Positions 8,089-16,854 are shown, counted from the stretch's first letter. The stretch is DNA of 56,430 nt from Bradyrhizobium sp. NAS80.1 (GCF_001908205.1 NZ_LGHL01000078.1:1-56430); one strand, 5' to 3'. Program-made: numbers and translations. Notes: generated by a model not told the origin, from the sequence alone.

Positions 8089-9108
8089 ATGACGACGCAG
8101 CGCGACCACGAGATTTTCGAGGCGGGCGATGTCACGCTTCAATCCGGCACCGTCTTCCCGTCGCTGAAGCTCGCCTACAAGACCTACGGAACGCTGAGTC
8201 CGGCCAGGGACAACGTCATACTCTATCCGACCTCGTTCAGCGCGCAGCACTTCGACACCGAATGGCTGATCGGGCCCGATGGCGTGCTCGATCCCGCGCG
8301 CTACTTCATCATTATTCCAAATCTGTTCGGCAACGGCCTGTCGTCCTCGCCGTCGAATTCCGGCCACGCGCCGTTCCCGCAACTCACCTATCACGACGCC
8401 ATCGCGGTCCAGCACCGGCTGCTCGCCGAACGCTTCGGCATCTCGAAGCTTGCGCTTGTCTACGGCTGGTCGATGGGCGGCATGCAGGCCTATCACTGGG
8501 CAGCGCTGAATCCCGAGATGGTCGAGCGTGCCGCGATCGTCTGCGGCAGCGCGCGCTGCGCGCCCTACAACCACGTCTTTCTCGAAAGCGTGAAGGCCGC
8601 CCTGACCACCGATCCCGCCTTCCGCGACGGCCGCTTCGTCGAGAAGCCCGCCGCCGGCTATCGCGCCATGGGGCGCGTCTACGCCGGCTGGGCGATGTCG
8701 CACGGCTTCTATCGCGACGAGCTCTGGCGCGAGGCGGGCTTCACCTCGCTTGAGGACTATCTCGTCCGTGCATGGGACGCGACGTTTGCTCGGCGCGACG
8801 CCAACGATCTCCTGGCACAGATTGGCATCTGGCAGCGCGGCGACATCAGCCGGTGCGTCGCGTTCGGCGGCGATCTCGATCGCGCGCTGGCCGCGATCAA
8901 GGCGCATATGCTGCTGATGCCGGGTGCGACCGATCGCTATTTCGACGTTCGCGACAACGAGGACGAACTCGGCCGGCTCGTCAACGCAAGGTCCGCCGTG
9001 CTGCATCCGATCCCGTCGCTGCATGGCCATCGCGCCGGCAACCCCGTCAACAATCCGCATGACCGGGCTTTCCTCAAGGCCGAGATCGCAGAACTTCTCG
9101 GCAAGTAA
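8089..9108 (+). CDS. MetX-like alpha/beta hydrolase
   Basis: A 339-residue alpha/beta-fold protein related to homoserine O-acetyltransferase. The nucleophile elbow is GWSMGG with S128; an acidic residue in PGATDRYF and a histidine in SLHGHRAG complete a likely triad. It is shorter than true MetX and carries the NLFGNGLSSSPSN segment common in the hydrolase branch of the family, so a hydrolase or acyltransferase on another substrate is more likely than methionine synthesis. ATG 8089 follows GGGAG. The stop is 15 nt before the desaturase, indicating one operon and a possible role in lipid or acyl chain modification. Confidence 0.8.
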   Translation: MTTQRDHEIFEAGDVTLQSGTVFPSLKLAYKTYGTLSPARDNVILYPTSFSAQHFDTEWLIGPDGVLDPARYFIIIPNLFGNGLSSSPSNSGHAPFPQLTYHDAIAVQHRLLAERFGISKLALVYGWSMGGMQAYHWAALNPEMVERAAIVCGSARCAPYNHVFLESVKAALTTDPAFRDGRFVEKPAAGYRAMGRVYAGWAMSHGFYRDELWREAGFTSLEDYLVRAWDATFARRDANDLLAQIGIWQRGDISRCVAFGGDLDRALAAIKAHMLLMPGATDRYFDVRDNEDELGRLVNARSAVLHPIPSLHGHRAGNPVNNPHDRAFLKAEIAELLGK

Positions 9109-9123
9109 GACAGGTCCCAGATC

Positions 9124-10080
9124 ATGAGCAACGCAACCGTTTCAGAGCCTGGCCATCGTCTGAAGCCGCTGACGCCAGCCATGCTGCGCGAACTGTCGGT
9201 TCGTTCCGATCTCAAGGGCGCCGCGCGCAGCCTCGGCCACTACGCCGTGATCGTGCTGGTCGGCGCGCTGATCTGGATGGTGGCTTCGCGCTTCGGCGTC
9301 CTCTGGGCGCTGCCGCTGATGGCGGTGCAGGGCTATTTCGTCGCTTTCCTGTTCATGGCGGTGCACGAAACCGCACACAAGACCGCGTTCAGAAGCCGTG
9401 GTCTCAATCTCGCCGTCGGCTATCTCTCGGCCTTCATGATCGGATTGCCTTACGAATATTACTGCCTGTTTCACTGGGACCATCACCGCTACACCCAGGA
9501 TCCGGACAAGGACCCCGAGTTGATCGTCGGCGCGAAGCCGAGATCCGGCACGCAGCTCGCGATCGCCTATAGCGGACTGCTCCAGGTCGCCGGCAGGCTC
9601 TGGCTGATGCTTGGCCATGCCGTCATCGGCAGGGTCATCGTGCCATGGATCCCAGAGAACAAGCGCGCCACCATCGTGGCCGAAGCGCGCGCCTATGTCG
9701 TGCTCTATGCGCTGCTGCTCGCGCTCTCGCTTTGGTACTCCTCAGCGCTGCTGCTCGAGGTCTGGATCGTACCGCTTGTTATCGGGCAGTTCTTCCTGAG
9801 GCCCTATCTCTATGCCGAGCACACCGGCTGCGACAGGACCCGCAGCGCGTTTCAGAACACCCGCACCACCTACACCGGCGCGATCGTCAGATGGTTCGCG
9901 TGGAACATGCCCTATCACGTCGAGCACCACGCCTATCCCTCGATCCCGTTTCACGCATTGCCGAAGCTGAACGAGATCGTCGACGGCGAGATCGTCTATC
10001 GCGGCCGCGGCTACATCGCAACGACCCGCGAGACCTTTGCCTGGTTTCGCCGGCATCGGCAAAGTGGCCAGGCGAATTAG
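9124..10080 (+). CDS. Membrane fatty acid desaturase family protein
   Basis: A 318-residue di-iron membrane enzyme. The three histidine boxes are present: HETAH at 81-85, HWDHH at 117-121, and HVEHH at 265-269, with another His at 233 (AEHTGC). Hydrophobic pairs of helices lie at about 42-105 and 190-225. The family includes acyl-lipid desaturases, carotenoid hydroxylases/ketolases and alkane hydroxylase relatives. The spacing of the boxes fits a desaturase. It follows the hydrolase by 15 nt and shares its upstream operator. Confidence 0.85.
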   Translation: MSNATVSEPGHRLKPLTPAMLRELSVRSDLKGAARSLGHYAVIVLVGALIWMVASRFGVLWALPLMAVQGYFVAFLFMAVHETAHKTAFRSRGLNLAVGYLSAFMIGLPYEYYCLFHWDHHRYTQDPDKDPELIVGAKPRSGTQLAIAYSGLLQVAGRLWLMLGHAVIGRVIVPWIPENKRATIVAEARAYVVLYALLLALSLWYSSALLLEVWIVPLVIGQFFLRPYLYAEHTGCDRTRSAFQNTRTTYTGAIVRWFAWNMPYHVEHHAYPSIPFHALPKLNEIVDGEIVYRGRGYIATTRETFAWFRRHRQSGQAN

Positions 10081-10091
10081 GGTTCAGCACG

Positions 10092-10126
10092 CAAAGCCCC
10101 GATCGCGGCGCGACCGGAGCTTTGTC
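10092..10126 (+). terminator. Possible terminator after the desaturase
   Basis: Stem CAAAGC / GCTTTG, extended by two further C:G pairs across one mismatch, around a GC-rich loop, 12 nt after the desaturase stop. The T run is short, so this is a weak call. Confidence 0.35.
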
Positions 10127-10154
10127 ATGGACGGCTTATCCTGGACGCGAGATA

Positions 10155-10394
10155 TCAGTAGATCCCGTAGGCGCAGACATTCACGACGCGGACACGCAGG
10201 CCGTGGCGGGTCTGCACGACGCGTTCCCGGTAGCAGTTGTTGATGCCGGTGTTGACGTAGATGCCGCCAAAGCCCCAGCCGGGACCCCAGTGATGGTGGA
10301 AGCCGTGAGCCGAAGCGGCGGTGGGCGCGAGAGCGGCAGCACCGAGCGAGCCGGCAGCGATCAGACCAAGTGCAAGCTTACGAAACATCTTCAT
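10155..10394 (-). CDS. Small secreted His/Gly-rich protein
   Basis: A 79-residue protein with a strong signal peptide (KMFRKLALGLIAAGSLGAAA, cleavage likely after ASA before HGFHHH). The mature part is only about 50 residues, begins with a His/Trp/Gly-rich stretch, and has two cysteines (in NNCYRER and VNVCAYG) that could form a disulfide in the periplasm. Similar short proteins are common and uncharacterised in Bradyrhizobium. The His cluster could bind metal, which is speculation. Start ATG 10394 has GGAGAATG upstream. Confidence 0.75.
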   Translation of the reverse strand: MKMFRKLALGLIAAGSLGAAALAPTAASAHGFHHHWGPGWGFGGIYVNTGINNCYRERVVQTRHGLRVRVVNVCAYGIY

Positions 10395-10526
10395 TCTCCA
10401 GTGTGGCGCAAAGGCCGTTGTTGTGTCCCTGCATCTCGGTCGGGTCGAAACGCGGATGCGTTCACACGGCGGGCGGAGAATCGTGTTTCAGGATTGTTTC
10501 GCCGGCTGCGGCCGGGCGCGCCGTCG

Positions 10527-11507
10527 TCAGGTTTTCCGCGCCGCGCGATAGCGCGCTGCCATCGCTTGCGTCATCTCCGCCATCTTCTCGCGGAGATCGG
10601 CGGGCTCCAGTACCTCGGCCTCGGGGCCGAGCCGCAACAATTCGGCGGCGGCGTGCCACGAGGTCTTGCCGGTCGGCACCTTGGCGATGCGCCAGCCGTC
10701 CGCATCGGCGCTCACTTCGATCTGTGTGCGTGCTCTGACGTAGGGCTGGCTCAGCGCGTCGAGCAGCTTGACGCCGAATGGCGATAGCCGGACGATCGCG
10801 ACATTGGGATGCATCTCGGCCTCGAGGCGCAGCGTCGCGGCCTGCCAGTAGGCGGCGAGATCGAAATCGGCGGGTCGATCGAAAGGATCGTCGAGCGCCG
10901 TGCAGTCGAGCACGCGCGCGATGCGATAGGTGCGCACGCTGCCGTCGACCTGGCCCGCGAGATACCAGCTGCCGCCCTTCAGCACGAGGCCGAGCGGCGC
11001 GACGCGGCGTTGTTTCTCCGCGCGCCAGCTCTGGTAGCGGATCTTGATCAGCGTCCCGCGCAAAGCCGCACTGGCGATACTGCGCAGATGTTTCGGCTCT
11101 TCCGCCTCGCCGAACCAGCCCGGCGCGTCCAGGTGAAAGCGCTCCTGCATCCGGCCGGCGTCTTCGCGCAAGTTCGCTGGCAGCGCCGCCATCAGCTTGT
11201 TCTGCGCGGCGATCATCGCGGCATCCAGTCCGAGCGCCGCGGCCGGGCCCGGCAACCCGGACAGGAACAGCGCTTCCGCCTCGCCCTGCGACAAGCCGTT
11301 CAAGCGGACGCGATAACCGTCGAGCAGGCGATAGCCGCCCTCCGCGCCGCGATCGGCGTAAACAGGGACGCCGGACGCCGCGAGCGCGTCGATGTCGCGA
11401 TAGATCGTGCGCACCGAGACCTCGCAGGCCTCCGCGAGCTCCGGCGCGGTGACCCGTCCCCTGGCCTGGAGGGTGGTGAGGATCGACAGCATCCGGCTCG
11501 CGCGCAT
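10527..11507 (-). CDS. YafY-type WYL-domain transcriptional regulator
   Basis: A 326-residue DeoR-like regulator: N-terminal HTH (residues 1-60, with the recognition helix in EACEVSVRTIYRDIDAL), a central WYL domain with RYQSWRAEKQRRVAPLGLVLK and SWYLAGQ, and a C-terminal WCX region. WYL proteins bind an unknown effector and usually repress or activate a divergent gene. The neighbour across the intergenic region is a glutathione S-transferase, with a perfect 13-bp inverted repeat between them, so control of that gene and of itself is likely. Confidence 0.9.
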   Translation of the reverse strand: MRASRMLSILTTLQARGRVTAPELAEACEVSVRTIYRDIDALAASGVPVYADRGAEGGYRLLDGYRVRLNGLSQGEAEALFLSGLPGPAAALGLDAAMIAAQNKLMAALPANLREDAGRMQERFHLDAPGWFGEAEEPKHLRSIASAALRGTLIKIRYQSWRAEKQRRVAPLGLVLKGGSWYLAGQVDGSVRTYRIARVLDCTALDDPFDRPADFDLAAYWQAATLRLEAEMHPNVAIVRLSPFGVKLLDALSQPYVRARTQIEVSADADGWRIAKVPTGKTSWHAAAELLRLGPEAEVLEPADLREKMAEMTQAMAARYRAARKT

Positions 11508-11517
11508 GATGCCTTAA

Positions 11518-11548
11518 ACCATACCTGACACGGGATGTCAGGTATGGT
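11518..11548. promoter_or_regulatory. Operator of the first WYL/GST module
   Basis: Perfect inverted repeat ACCATACCTGACA / TGTCAGGTATGGT with spacer CGGGA, between the WYL regulator start (11507) and the GST gene. The core is TGACA-N5-TGTCA. It starts 10 nt upstream of the regulator start codon. Confidence 0.8.
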
Positions 11549-11603
11549 CCGCTAAGATGCGCGCCGCCAGCCGGCTTAAGGGGTGCCAGAGGGGAGACCT
11601 GCC

Positions 11604-12248
11604 ATGACCGATCCGAACCGCATCACGCTGTATTATTCGCCGCAAAGCCGCGCCACCGGCACGCGGGTGCTGCTCGAGGAGCTTGGCGCCCCCTACGATC
11701 TCCACGTCCTCAACATGAAGGCCGGCGAGCAGCGCCAGCCGGCCTATCTCGCCATCAATCCGCTCGGCAAGGTGCCGGCGATCCGCCACGGCGAGGCGCC
11801 GGTGACCGAGCAGGTCGCGATCACCATCTATCTCGCCGACCTGTATCCCCAGGCAGGGCTGACGCCCGCGCTGAACGATCCGCTGCGCGGTCCCTATCTG
11901 CGCTGGATCGCCTATTACGGTTCATCCTTCGAGCCGGCGCTGATCGACAAGTTCATGCAGCGCGAACCGGCGCCGATCACGCAATCGCCCTATGCCGATT
12001 ATGATACCATGCTCGGCGCGCTCGAGGCGCAATTGTCGAAGGGGCCGTACCTGCTCGGCGAGCGCATGACCGCCGCGGATGTCTTGGGGGGTATCGCGCT
12101 CAGCTGGACGATGATGTTCGGCATCGTGCCGAAGAAGGACGTGTTCGTCCGCTATTCCGAGCGCATGACCGCACGGTCCGCGTTCCAGCGGATCAACGCA
12201 GCGGATGACGAGATGGCCGCACAGCATGCTGCGGCTGCGGGAAAATGA
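11604..12248 (+). CDS. Glutathione S-transferase family protein
   Basis: A 214-residue cytosolic GST. The N-terminal thioredoxin-like domain starts ITLYYSPQSRATGTRVLLEE (S15 is the likely catalytic position), with the cis-proline region GKVPAI and the glutathione-binding EQVAITIYL. The helical C-terminal domain follows from about residue 90, with LLGERMTAADV. The substrate is unknown. ATG 11604 has GGGGAG upstream, whereas the longer frame begins inside the promoter. It lies 16 nt before a DUF6157 gene and is probably induced through the divergent WYL regulator. Confidence 0.88.
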   Translation: MTDPNRITLYYSPQSRATGTRVLLEELGAPYDLHVLNMKAGEQRQPAYLAINPLGKVPAIRHGEAPVTEQVAITIYLADLYPQAGLTPALNDPLRGPYLRWIAYYGSSFEPALIDKFMQREPAPITQSPYADYDTMLGALEAQLSKGPYLLGERMTAADVLGGIALSWTMMFGIVPKKDVFVRYSERMTARSAFQRINAADDEMAAQHAAAAGK

Positions 12249-12264
12249 AGAGGCCGGATCTCAT

Positions 12265-12699
12265 ATGAACAAGCCGATCCATACGACCAACTGTTTCGAC
12301 ACGTTCATCCGGGTTGCCGAAGACTGTCCGGCACGCTCCGGCGAGGAGCCGCCGCCGCGCGCAGGACAGCCGACGGTGGCCGGCTTGCAATATGCGATGA
12401 TTATGAAGGCGCCCTACAAGTACACGTCCGACGACGTGATCTTCGCGACCTCCGCGCCGGGCCGCGAACTCGATGCCAAGGCGACCAAGGCGGAGAAGAG
12501 CGCCGCTCGCGCCGCGTTCTTCTCGCGTGGGCAGGCCTGCATGCGTGCCTCAAGCCTCGGTAAGCGCTTCGGCTGGGGCGTGCATGCGGACAGCGAAGGC
12601 CGCATCGCGATCTACGCCGTCGACAGCAAGCGCTATCAAGCGCTGTCGAGCGATCCAAAGCTCACGCAGGTACGCGCGATGCGGTCGAAACGGGGGTAA
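12265..12699 (+). CDS. DUF6157 family protein
   Basis: A 144-residue cytosolic protein with the family's opening pattern HTTNCFDTFIRVAEDCPA and the motif YKYTSDDVIFAT. The C-terminal half carries FFSRGQACMRASSLGKRFGWGVH, also typical. The function is unknown, but members often sit with GST and WYL-regulator genes, as here, suggesting a stress or detoxification role. ATG 12265 is 16 nt after the GST stop; the frame is open upstream only within the GST. Its end is nearly convergent with the crotonase gene (3-nt gap). Confidence 0.8.
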   Translation: MNKPIHTTNCFDTFIRVAEDCPARSGEEPPPRAGQPTVAGLQYAMIMKAPYKYTSDDVIFATSAPGRELDAKATKAEKSAARAAFFSRGQACMRASSLGKRFGWGVHADSEGRIAIYAVDSKRYQALSSDPKLTQVRAMRSKRG

Positions 12700-12702
12700 T
12701 CC

Positions 12703-13488
12703 TCAAAATCGCGGCGGGCGCTTCTCCGCAAACGCCTTGATGCCTTCCTTGATCTCGTCGCCGCGCATGCTGTCGCGATGGCGCTGGTCGGCGGCTTCCT
12801 GGTCGAGTTCGCCGCGAGCGAATTCGTTGATCGCGCGCTTCATGCCGCGCATCGCCTGCGGCGCGTTGCCGGCGAGGATCGCCGCCAGCTTGTCGACTTC
12901 CTCGTCCAAAAATTCCACCGCCACCATCGCGGTGAGATAGCCGATGCGCAGCATCTCCGGCGCGCTGATCTTCTGCGCCGTGAGGAACAGGTTCTTCGCA
13001 TTGTCGACGCCGAGCCGCGTCACGTAGCGCTTGATGCCGCTCCTGTAGTAGTGCAGCCCGAGCCGCGCCGCCGGCATGAACATCTCGGCGGTGTCGACGC
13101 CAATGCGGAAATCGCAGGCGAGCGCAAGATCGGTGGCGCCGCCATAGACGCCGCCGTTGAGCCGGCAGATCGTCGGCACGCCCAAATCCTCCAGCCGGTT
13201 GACGACCACCTCGAACGCCGAACCCGCACTCTGCTGCTCCTTGGAGCTCACCGCACGCTCGGCGACCGAGTTGAGATCGTAGCCCGCGGAGAAGGCGCGC
13301 CCGGTGCCGGTCAGCACCAGCACGCGGATATCCGGATCGGCCTCAACCCGGTTGAACAGTTTTATCAGCTTGCCGAGGTCCTCGGCCTGGAGCCGGTTGA
13401 GATGTTGGGGCCGGTTGAGGCGGATGGTGGCGCGAGCGCCGGCGAGTTCGAGCACGGGGCCAGAGGCCGCGTCGGCTGTATCCGACAT
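12703..13488 (-). CDS. Enoyl-CoA hydratase/isomerase family protein (atypical active site)
   Basis: A 261-residue crotonase-fold protein. The oxyanion-hole strand is AFSAGYDL at residues 65-72 and the second is NGGVYGGATDLALACD at 111-126. In classical hydratases two glutamates act at this point; here the first position is D120 and the second is Ala140 in FMPAARLG, so a plain hydratase reaction is doubtful and an isomerase, hydrolase or other crotonase chemistry is more likely. ATG 13488 is preferred because GGAG lies 6 nt upstream; another ATG at 13500 abuts the stop codon of the channel gene. Translation is probably coupled to that gene. Confidence 0.85.
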   Translation of the reverse strand: MSDTADAASGPVLELAGARATIRLNRPQHLNRLQAEDLGKLIKLFNRVEADPDIRVLVLTGTGRAFSAGYDLNSVAERAVSSKEQQSAGSAFEVVVNRLEDLGVPTICRLNGGVYGGATDLALACDFRIGVDTAEMFMPAARLGLHYYRSGIKRYVTRLGVDNAKNLFLTAQKISAPEMLRIGYLTAMVAVEFLDEEVDKLAAILAGNAPQAMRGMKRAINEFARGELDQEAADQRHRDSMRGDEIKEGIKAFAEKRPPRF

Positions 13489-13500
13489 TTTTGTCTCCAT

Positions 13501-14610
13501 TTACTTGTTTTCGAGCGCGCGGCGCTTTGCTTCCGCGTCGATGGTCTCGGCGAGATCGGGATGCCGCGCCATCAGCACGCGGAAGTCGACGAGGTCGAGC
13601 ACCAGGAGCCGCGACACTTTCGTGGTCGAGACATTGGCGCCGCGGATGTTGTTGCCGAGCAGCGCCATCTCACCGAAGAAGGCACCTTCGCCGAGCTGCA
13701 CCTTCTTGCCGGGCAGGTCAACCTCGACCGCGCCGGCGGCGATGAAATACATGCAGTCGCCTAGCGCACCCTTCCGGATGATCATGGTGCGCGCCGGCAG
13801 CTCCATGGTGCGCAGCATGTGGGTGACGTCGGCGATTGCTGCAGGTCCGAGCGCCGCGAAGAACGGCACCTTGCTGACGGATTCCCAGGTCTTGAGGAAA
13901 TTGTCGCGCCGGGTCTCCGCGGCAAAGCCGGTGGCCAGGATACCGGTCCAGAGCCCGAACACCCCGAGGCCGGAGATCATCACCATGGCTGCGACGATGC
14001 GTCCGAGCGGCGTCACCGGCACGACGTCGCCATAGCCTGTCGTCGTCAAGGTCACCACAGCCCACCACAGCGCGGCCGGCACGCTGCCGAAGGTCTGCGG
14101 CTGCACCTCCCGCTCCAGGAAATACTCGGCGACGGAGGCGAGGAAGACCACCATCAGGAAGATCACGAGCACGCTGGCCAGCGGCCCTGATTCCAGCACC
14201 AGCACACGGCGGAGCTGCCGCAGGCCGGGAATGCCCGGCACCACCTTCAGGACCCAGAGCACGCTGAGCAGCCACGCCGTCTTCGGCTCGACGCCGAGAA
14301 CAAGCGCAACCGGCACGGCCAGTGCGCCTGTTGCGTCGACCAGCCCCGCGGATGAGGACAGGTAGAGCGAGAGACGCTCCTGCCGCGCCATGTGGCGCAG
14401 ACGGACCACCCATTCGAACACGAAATAGGCGAGGCACGCCCATAGCAGGGCATCGACCCAGCGATGCGCCGTCTCATAGGCCGGATTGACCGTCAGCAGC
14501 ATCACGCTGAGCACGCCGACGCCCACGGCCACATAGGCCGCCTTGGTCATGTTGCGGCCGGCCGTGGCAGCCACGAACTGGGCCAGAGCGGGGATCAGCG
14601 GCTTGGACAT
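13501..14610 (-). CDS. Cyclic-nucleotide-gated potassium channel (MlotiK1-like)
   Basis: A 369-residue inner-membrane channel. Six hydrophobic segments come first, the fourth lacking the dense arginine array of strongly voltage-gated channels. The pore helix and selectivity filter are TLTTTGYGD (filter at residues 189-195), the S6 segment is SGLGVFGLWTGILATGF, and a cyclic nucleotide-binding domain covers about 240-355 with the phosphate-binding cassette GEGAFFGEMALLGNNIRGANVST. This architecture and wording match MlotiK1 of Mesorhizobium loti. ATG 14610 is preferred to an upstream TTG. The downstream crotonase starts at or just after the stop. Confidence 0.92.
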   Translation of the reverse strand: MSKPLIPALAQFVAATAGRNMTKAAYVAVGVGVLSVMLLTVNPAYETAHRWVDALLWACLAYFVFEWVVRLRHMARQERLSLYLSSSAGLVDATGALAVPVALVLGVEPKTAWLLSVLWVLKVVPGIPGLRQLRRVLVLESGPLASVLVIFLMVVFLASVAEYFLEREVQPQTFGSVPAALWWAVVTLTTTGYGDVVPVTPLGRIVAAMVMISGLGVFGLWTGILATGFAAETRRDNFLKTWESVSKVPFFAALGPAAIADVTHMLRTMELPARTMIIRKGALGDCMYFIAAGAVEVDLPGKKVQLGEGAFFGEMALLGNNIRGANVSTTKVSRLLVLDLVDFRVLMARHPDLAETIDAEAKRRALENK

Positions 14611-14714
14611 GCGCGCCAAAGTGCCTGCCCCGGCAGGGGCCGTCAACGACGGGCGCTGGCAGTCTGCAACATCGTCGAACGGGGGGAGGCTTGGCGCGGC
14701 GGCGGACTGCGCCG

Positions 14715-14933
14715 TTACTTGAAATGTGGCGGCTCGTCGTAGCCGCGGCGGCTGCTGAAAAACAGCAGCGTCATGAGACCGATGCCGACGAGGGCGGAGA
14801 AACCCGCTCCCAGAGCCAGGGCTACATAGCCTTCCGTCGGGAGCGGCTCGCCTTCGACCGTCATTGCGGCATAGGCGAAGTAGCCAGCCGCCGCCAGCAT
14901 TCCCATGAGGACGATGATGAGGAGCGTACGCAT
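14715..14933 (-). CDS. Small two-helix membrane protein
   Basis: A 72-residue protein with two hydrophobic segments, residues 3-22 and about 37-59, separated by a short acidic loop (VEGEPLPTEG) and ending in a charged tail (SSRRGYDEPPHFK). No family is recognised. It is placed between the potassium channel and the TAXI-like protein in the same orientation. ATG 14933 fits a short membrane protein start. Confidence 0.65.
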   Translation of the reverse strand: MRTLLIIVLMGMLAAAGYFAYAAMTVEGEPLPTEGYVALALGAGFSALVGIGLMTLLFFSSRRGYDEPPHFK

Positions 14934-15055
14934 GGCGCGTTCTCCGATCTTATCCGGGAACCAACGGTTGTGGATCGGGCCGGTTCCAGAGTGCCGGCCG
15001 ATGATTCACCGGGAAGGGCCCGGAAGGATCGTGCCGCGGGCGTCGAACCAGCCGG

Positions 15056-16501
15056 TCAGGCGCTCTGGGCCGTCTTCACCACGACGACATTGCTGTCGTC
15101 ATGCTGGGGAGGGGCAGTTTCCTGGGCTGCCTTTTCGGCCTCGGCGGCATGGCGCTTGAGGTAGTCGCGGCGCATGCTGATTTCGTCGCGCACGAACTCG
15201 TAGCCGAGCTTGAAGGTGTCGAGACCGTCGGTGCTGATCGTGCCGTCCCTGAGCCCGATGACCGCGCCACGCAGGATACCCTCCAGTTCATCCTGGAGAC
15301 ATTCGAGCTGATCCAGCGAATGGGCGTGCTCGATGCGCTCGCCGATATCGAGGATGGCGGTGGAGAGCTCGCTGGCCTTCTCCGGCGCGATTCGGGTGAT
15401 CTTGGCGTAGATCGCGGCGAAGATCGAGCCGATGATGCTGAGCGCGGCGGCGCCCAGATACATCATGTCGCTGTACTTATCCAGGAACGACTTGGTGTCG
15501 TCGTTGATGTAATCGGCCGCCCCCTGATGCGCCATCACGAAGGCGTCCTTCTCGACGGAGGCCGGCTCGATCCTGGTGGCAAAGCCGTTGTCGAGCCCGA
15601 GCGCGGATTTGTTCTCGTAGACGGTACGCGCCAGCTCGCCTGCCGTGGTCGCCGACATCCTAGATTGCGCCACCAGCAACCATTGGAGCCCGATCGTGTC
15701 GAGGTCGTCGTCCGGAATTTCAGGCGAGGCCGACAGTGTGCCCGCGGTCAGCGTCTCCTCGGAAATGCCGGGGAATTTGCGCGCCAGCGCACCGGCCTCG
15801 TCGATCGCGTTCAGCGTGAAGCCGCCGCGCTTGGCGACCTGCTGATAGGCCTTGTCCCGCACCGCCTTCGAGGCGTGGACGATGGCGACCACCGCGCCAA
15901 AGCCGCTCGCCGGCGCAAGCAGCTTGTCGAGCGTTGCGCCCTGCGGCGCCATTTGGATCTTGGCAGCGTCCGGTCCGTCGGGGATGTCGAGGATGCTACG
16001 GACAAAGGCGAGCGAAGATTCGTTCTCGGCGAGGACGGCGACCTTCTTCTTCTTCAGCTCGGCGAGCGACTTGATCTTCTTGTTGCCGGGGCCGAGGAGG
16101 AGCACGAGATCGTGCTCAAGGATTGCAAGCGTGCGCGCCCGCAACGGGACCTTGGCGTCCGTGCGCAGCACGGCGAGGTCGGCCTGCCTGCGGTCGAACT
16201 GGCCGAGCGCCTTGGCGTTGTCGGGGTTGTTGACGATCTTGATCCGGAAGCGCGAGGCGTTGTTCTTCAGGACCGTAGCGAGCTTGGCTGCGAACAGCGC
16301 CTCGTCGCTGTTGGGTGCGCCGACGGCGAAGGTCAGCGTCTCCGAATTGTGCCATATGGCGCGGCCGCCCCAGACGGTGGCCAGCGACAACAATAGGGTC
16401 AGCACGACATAGAGAAAGACCTGCTGCTGATTGGTCTTGATAACCTTCGGGCGCCGCGGCGGCGGCTCGATCTGCGATGAGGTCGGGCCTTCAGTACTCA
16501 T
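15056..16501 (-). CDS. Membrane-anchored TAXI-type solute-binding protein
   Basis: A 481-residue protein. A Pro-rich cytoplasmic N-terminus leads to a helix at 28-48, then a periplasmic TAXI/TRAP-like binding domain (about 55-335; TLTFAVGAPNSDEALFAAKLA, later LAELKKKKVAVLAENE and ATLDKLLAPASGFGAVVAI). A second helix at 347-368 returns the chain to the cytoplasm, where about 110 helical, charged residues follow. Ordinary TAXI binding proteins are soluble and work with a TRAP permease; none is near. The layout resembles a receptor that reports ligand binding across the membrane, which is inference. Confidence 0.8.
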   Translation of the reverse strand: MSTEGPTSSQIEPPPRRPKVIKTNQQQVFLYVVLTLLLSLATVWGGRAIWHNSETLTFAVGAPNSDEALFAAKLATVLKNNASRFRIKIVNNPDNAKALGQFDRRQADLAVLRTDAKVPLRARTLAILEHDLVLLLGPGNKKIKSLAELKKKKVAVLAENESSLAFVRSILDIPDGPDAAKIQMAPQGATLDKLLAPASGFGAVVAIVHASKAVRDKAYQQVAKRGGFTLNAIDEAGALARKFPGISEETLTAGTLSASPEIPDDDLDTIGLQWLLVAQSRMSATTAGELARTVYENKSALGLDNGFATRIEPASVEKDAFVMAHQGAADYINDDTKSFLDKYSDMMYLGAAALSIIGSIFAAIYAKITRIAPEKASELSTAILDIGERIEHAHSLDQLECLQDELEGILRGAVIGLRDGTISTDGLDTFKLGYEFVRDEISMRRDYLKRHAAEAEKAAQETAPPQHDDSNVVVVKTAQSA

Positions 16502-16854
16502 GGCACTCTGGCCTTATTCTCGGGCGACTCGCGGATGTGATCGCGGCGGGTGCCCTGCAATTGCTAAATGTCTGAAAAAAGAACGATATTCTCTACCGTC
16601 AATGTTAGCGTGCGGAGGCCGGAATGCAAATTTCGAGCCGAAGGTAACCTTACTTAGCCCGGCGCGGCGATTGGTCATCCTATCACCAGTTAGCCACAGT
16701 TGGCGATTTTCCGGTTCCCCCCGGCTGGATTCCGTTGCGGGAGATGTCATAAATCACACGTCCCGGCGATCTGACCGGTCCAAGAAGAAGTTGCGCTGGA
16801 CGCTCCAATTCTTCTTGTCACCTCAATGAGGCGTCAGCTTTGTCGTTTCCACCC
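16502..16854. other. Intergenic region with long hairpin
   Basis: About 350 nt between divergent genes, somewhat richer in AT than its surroundings. A perfect 9-bp inverted repeat CAAGAAGAA / TTCTTCTTG lies at 16781-16789 and 16809-16817, extended inward by TTG/CAA, in the likely leader of the DUF3307 gene. Frames across the region show no protein-like signal. Confidence 0.5.

Noticed and set aside
16431..16829. Plus-strand frame of 132 codons in the TAXI/DUF3307 gap
   Set aside because: Overlaps the start of the TAXI-like gene, has no ribosome site and shows no protein-like pattern.
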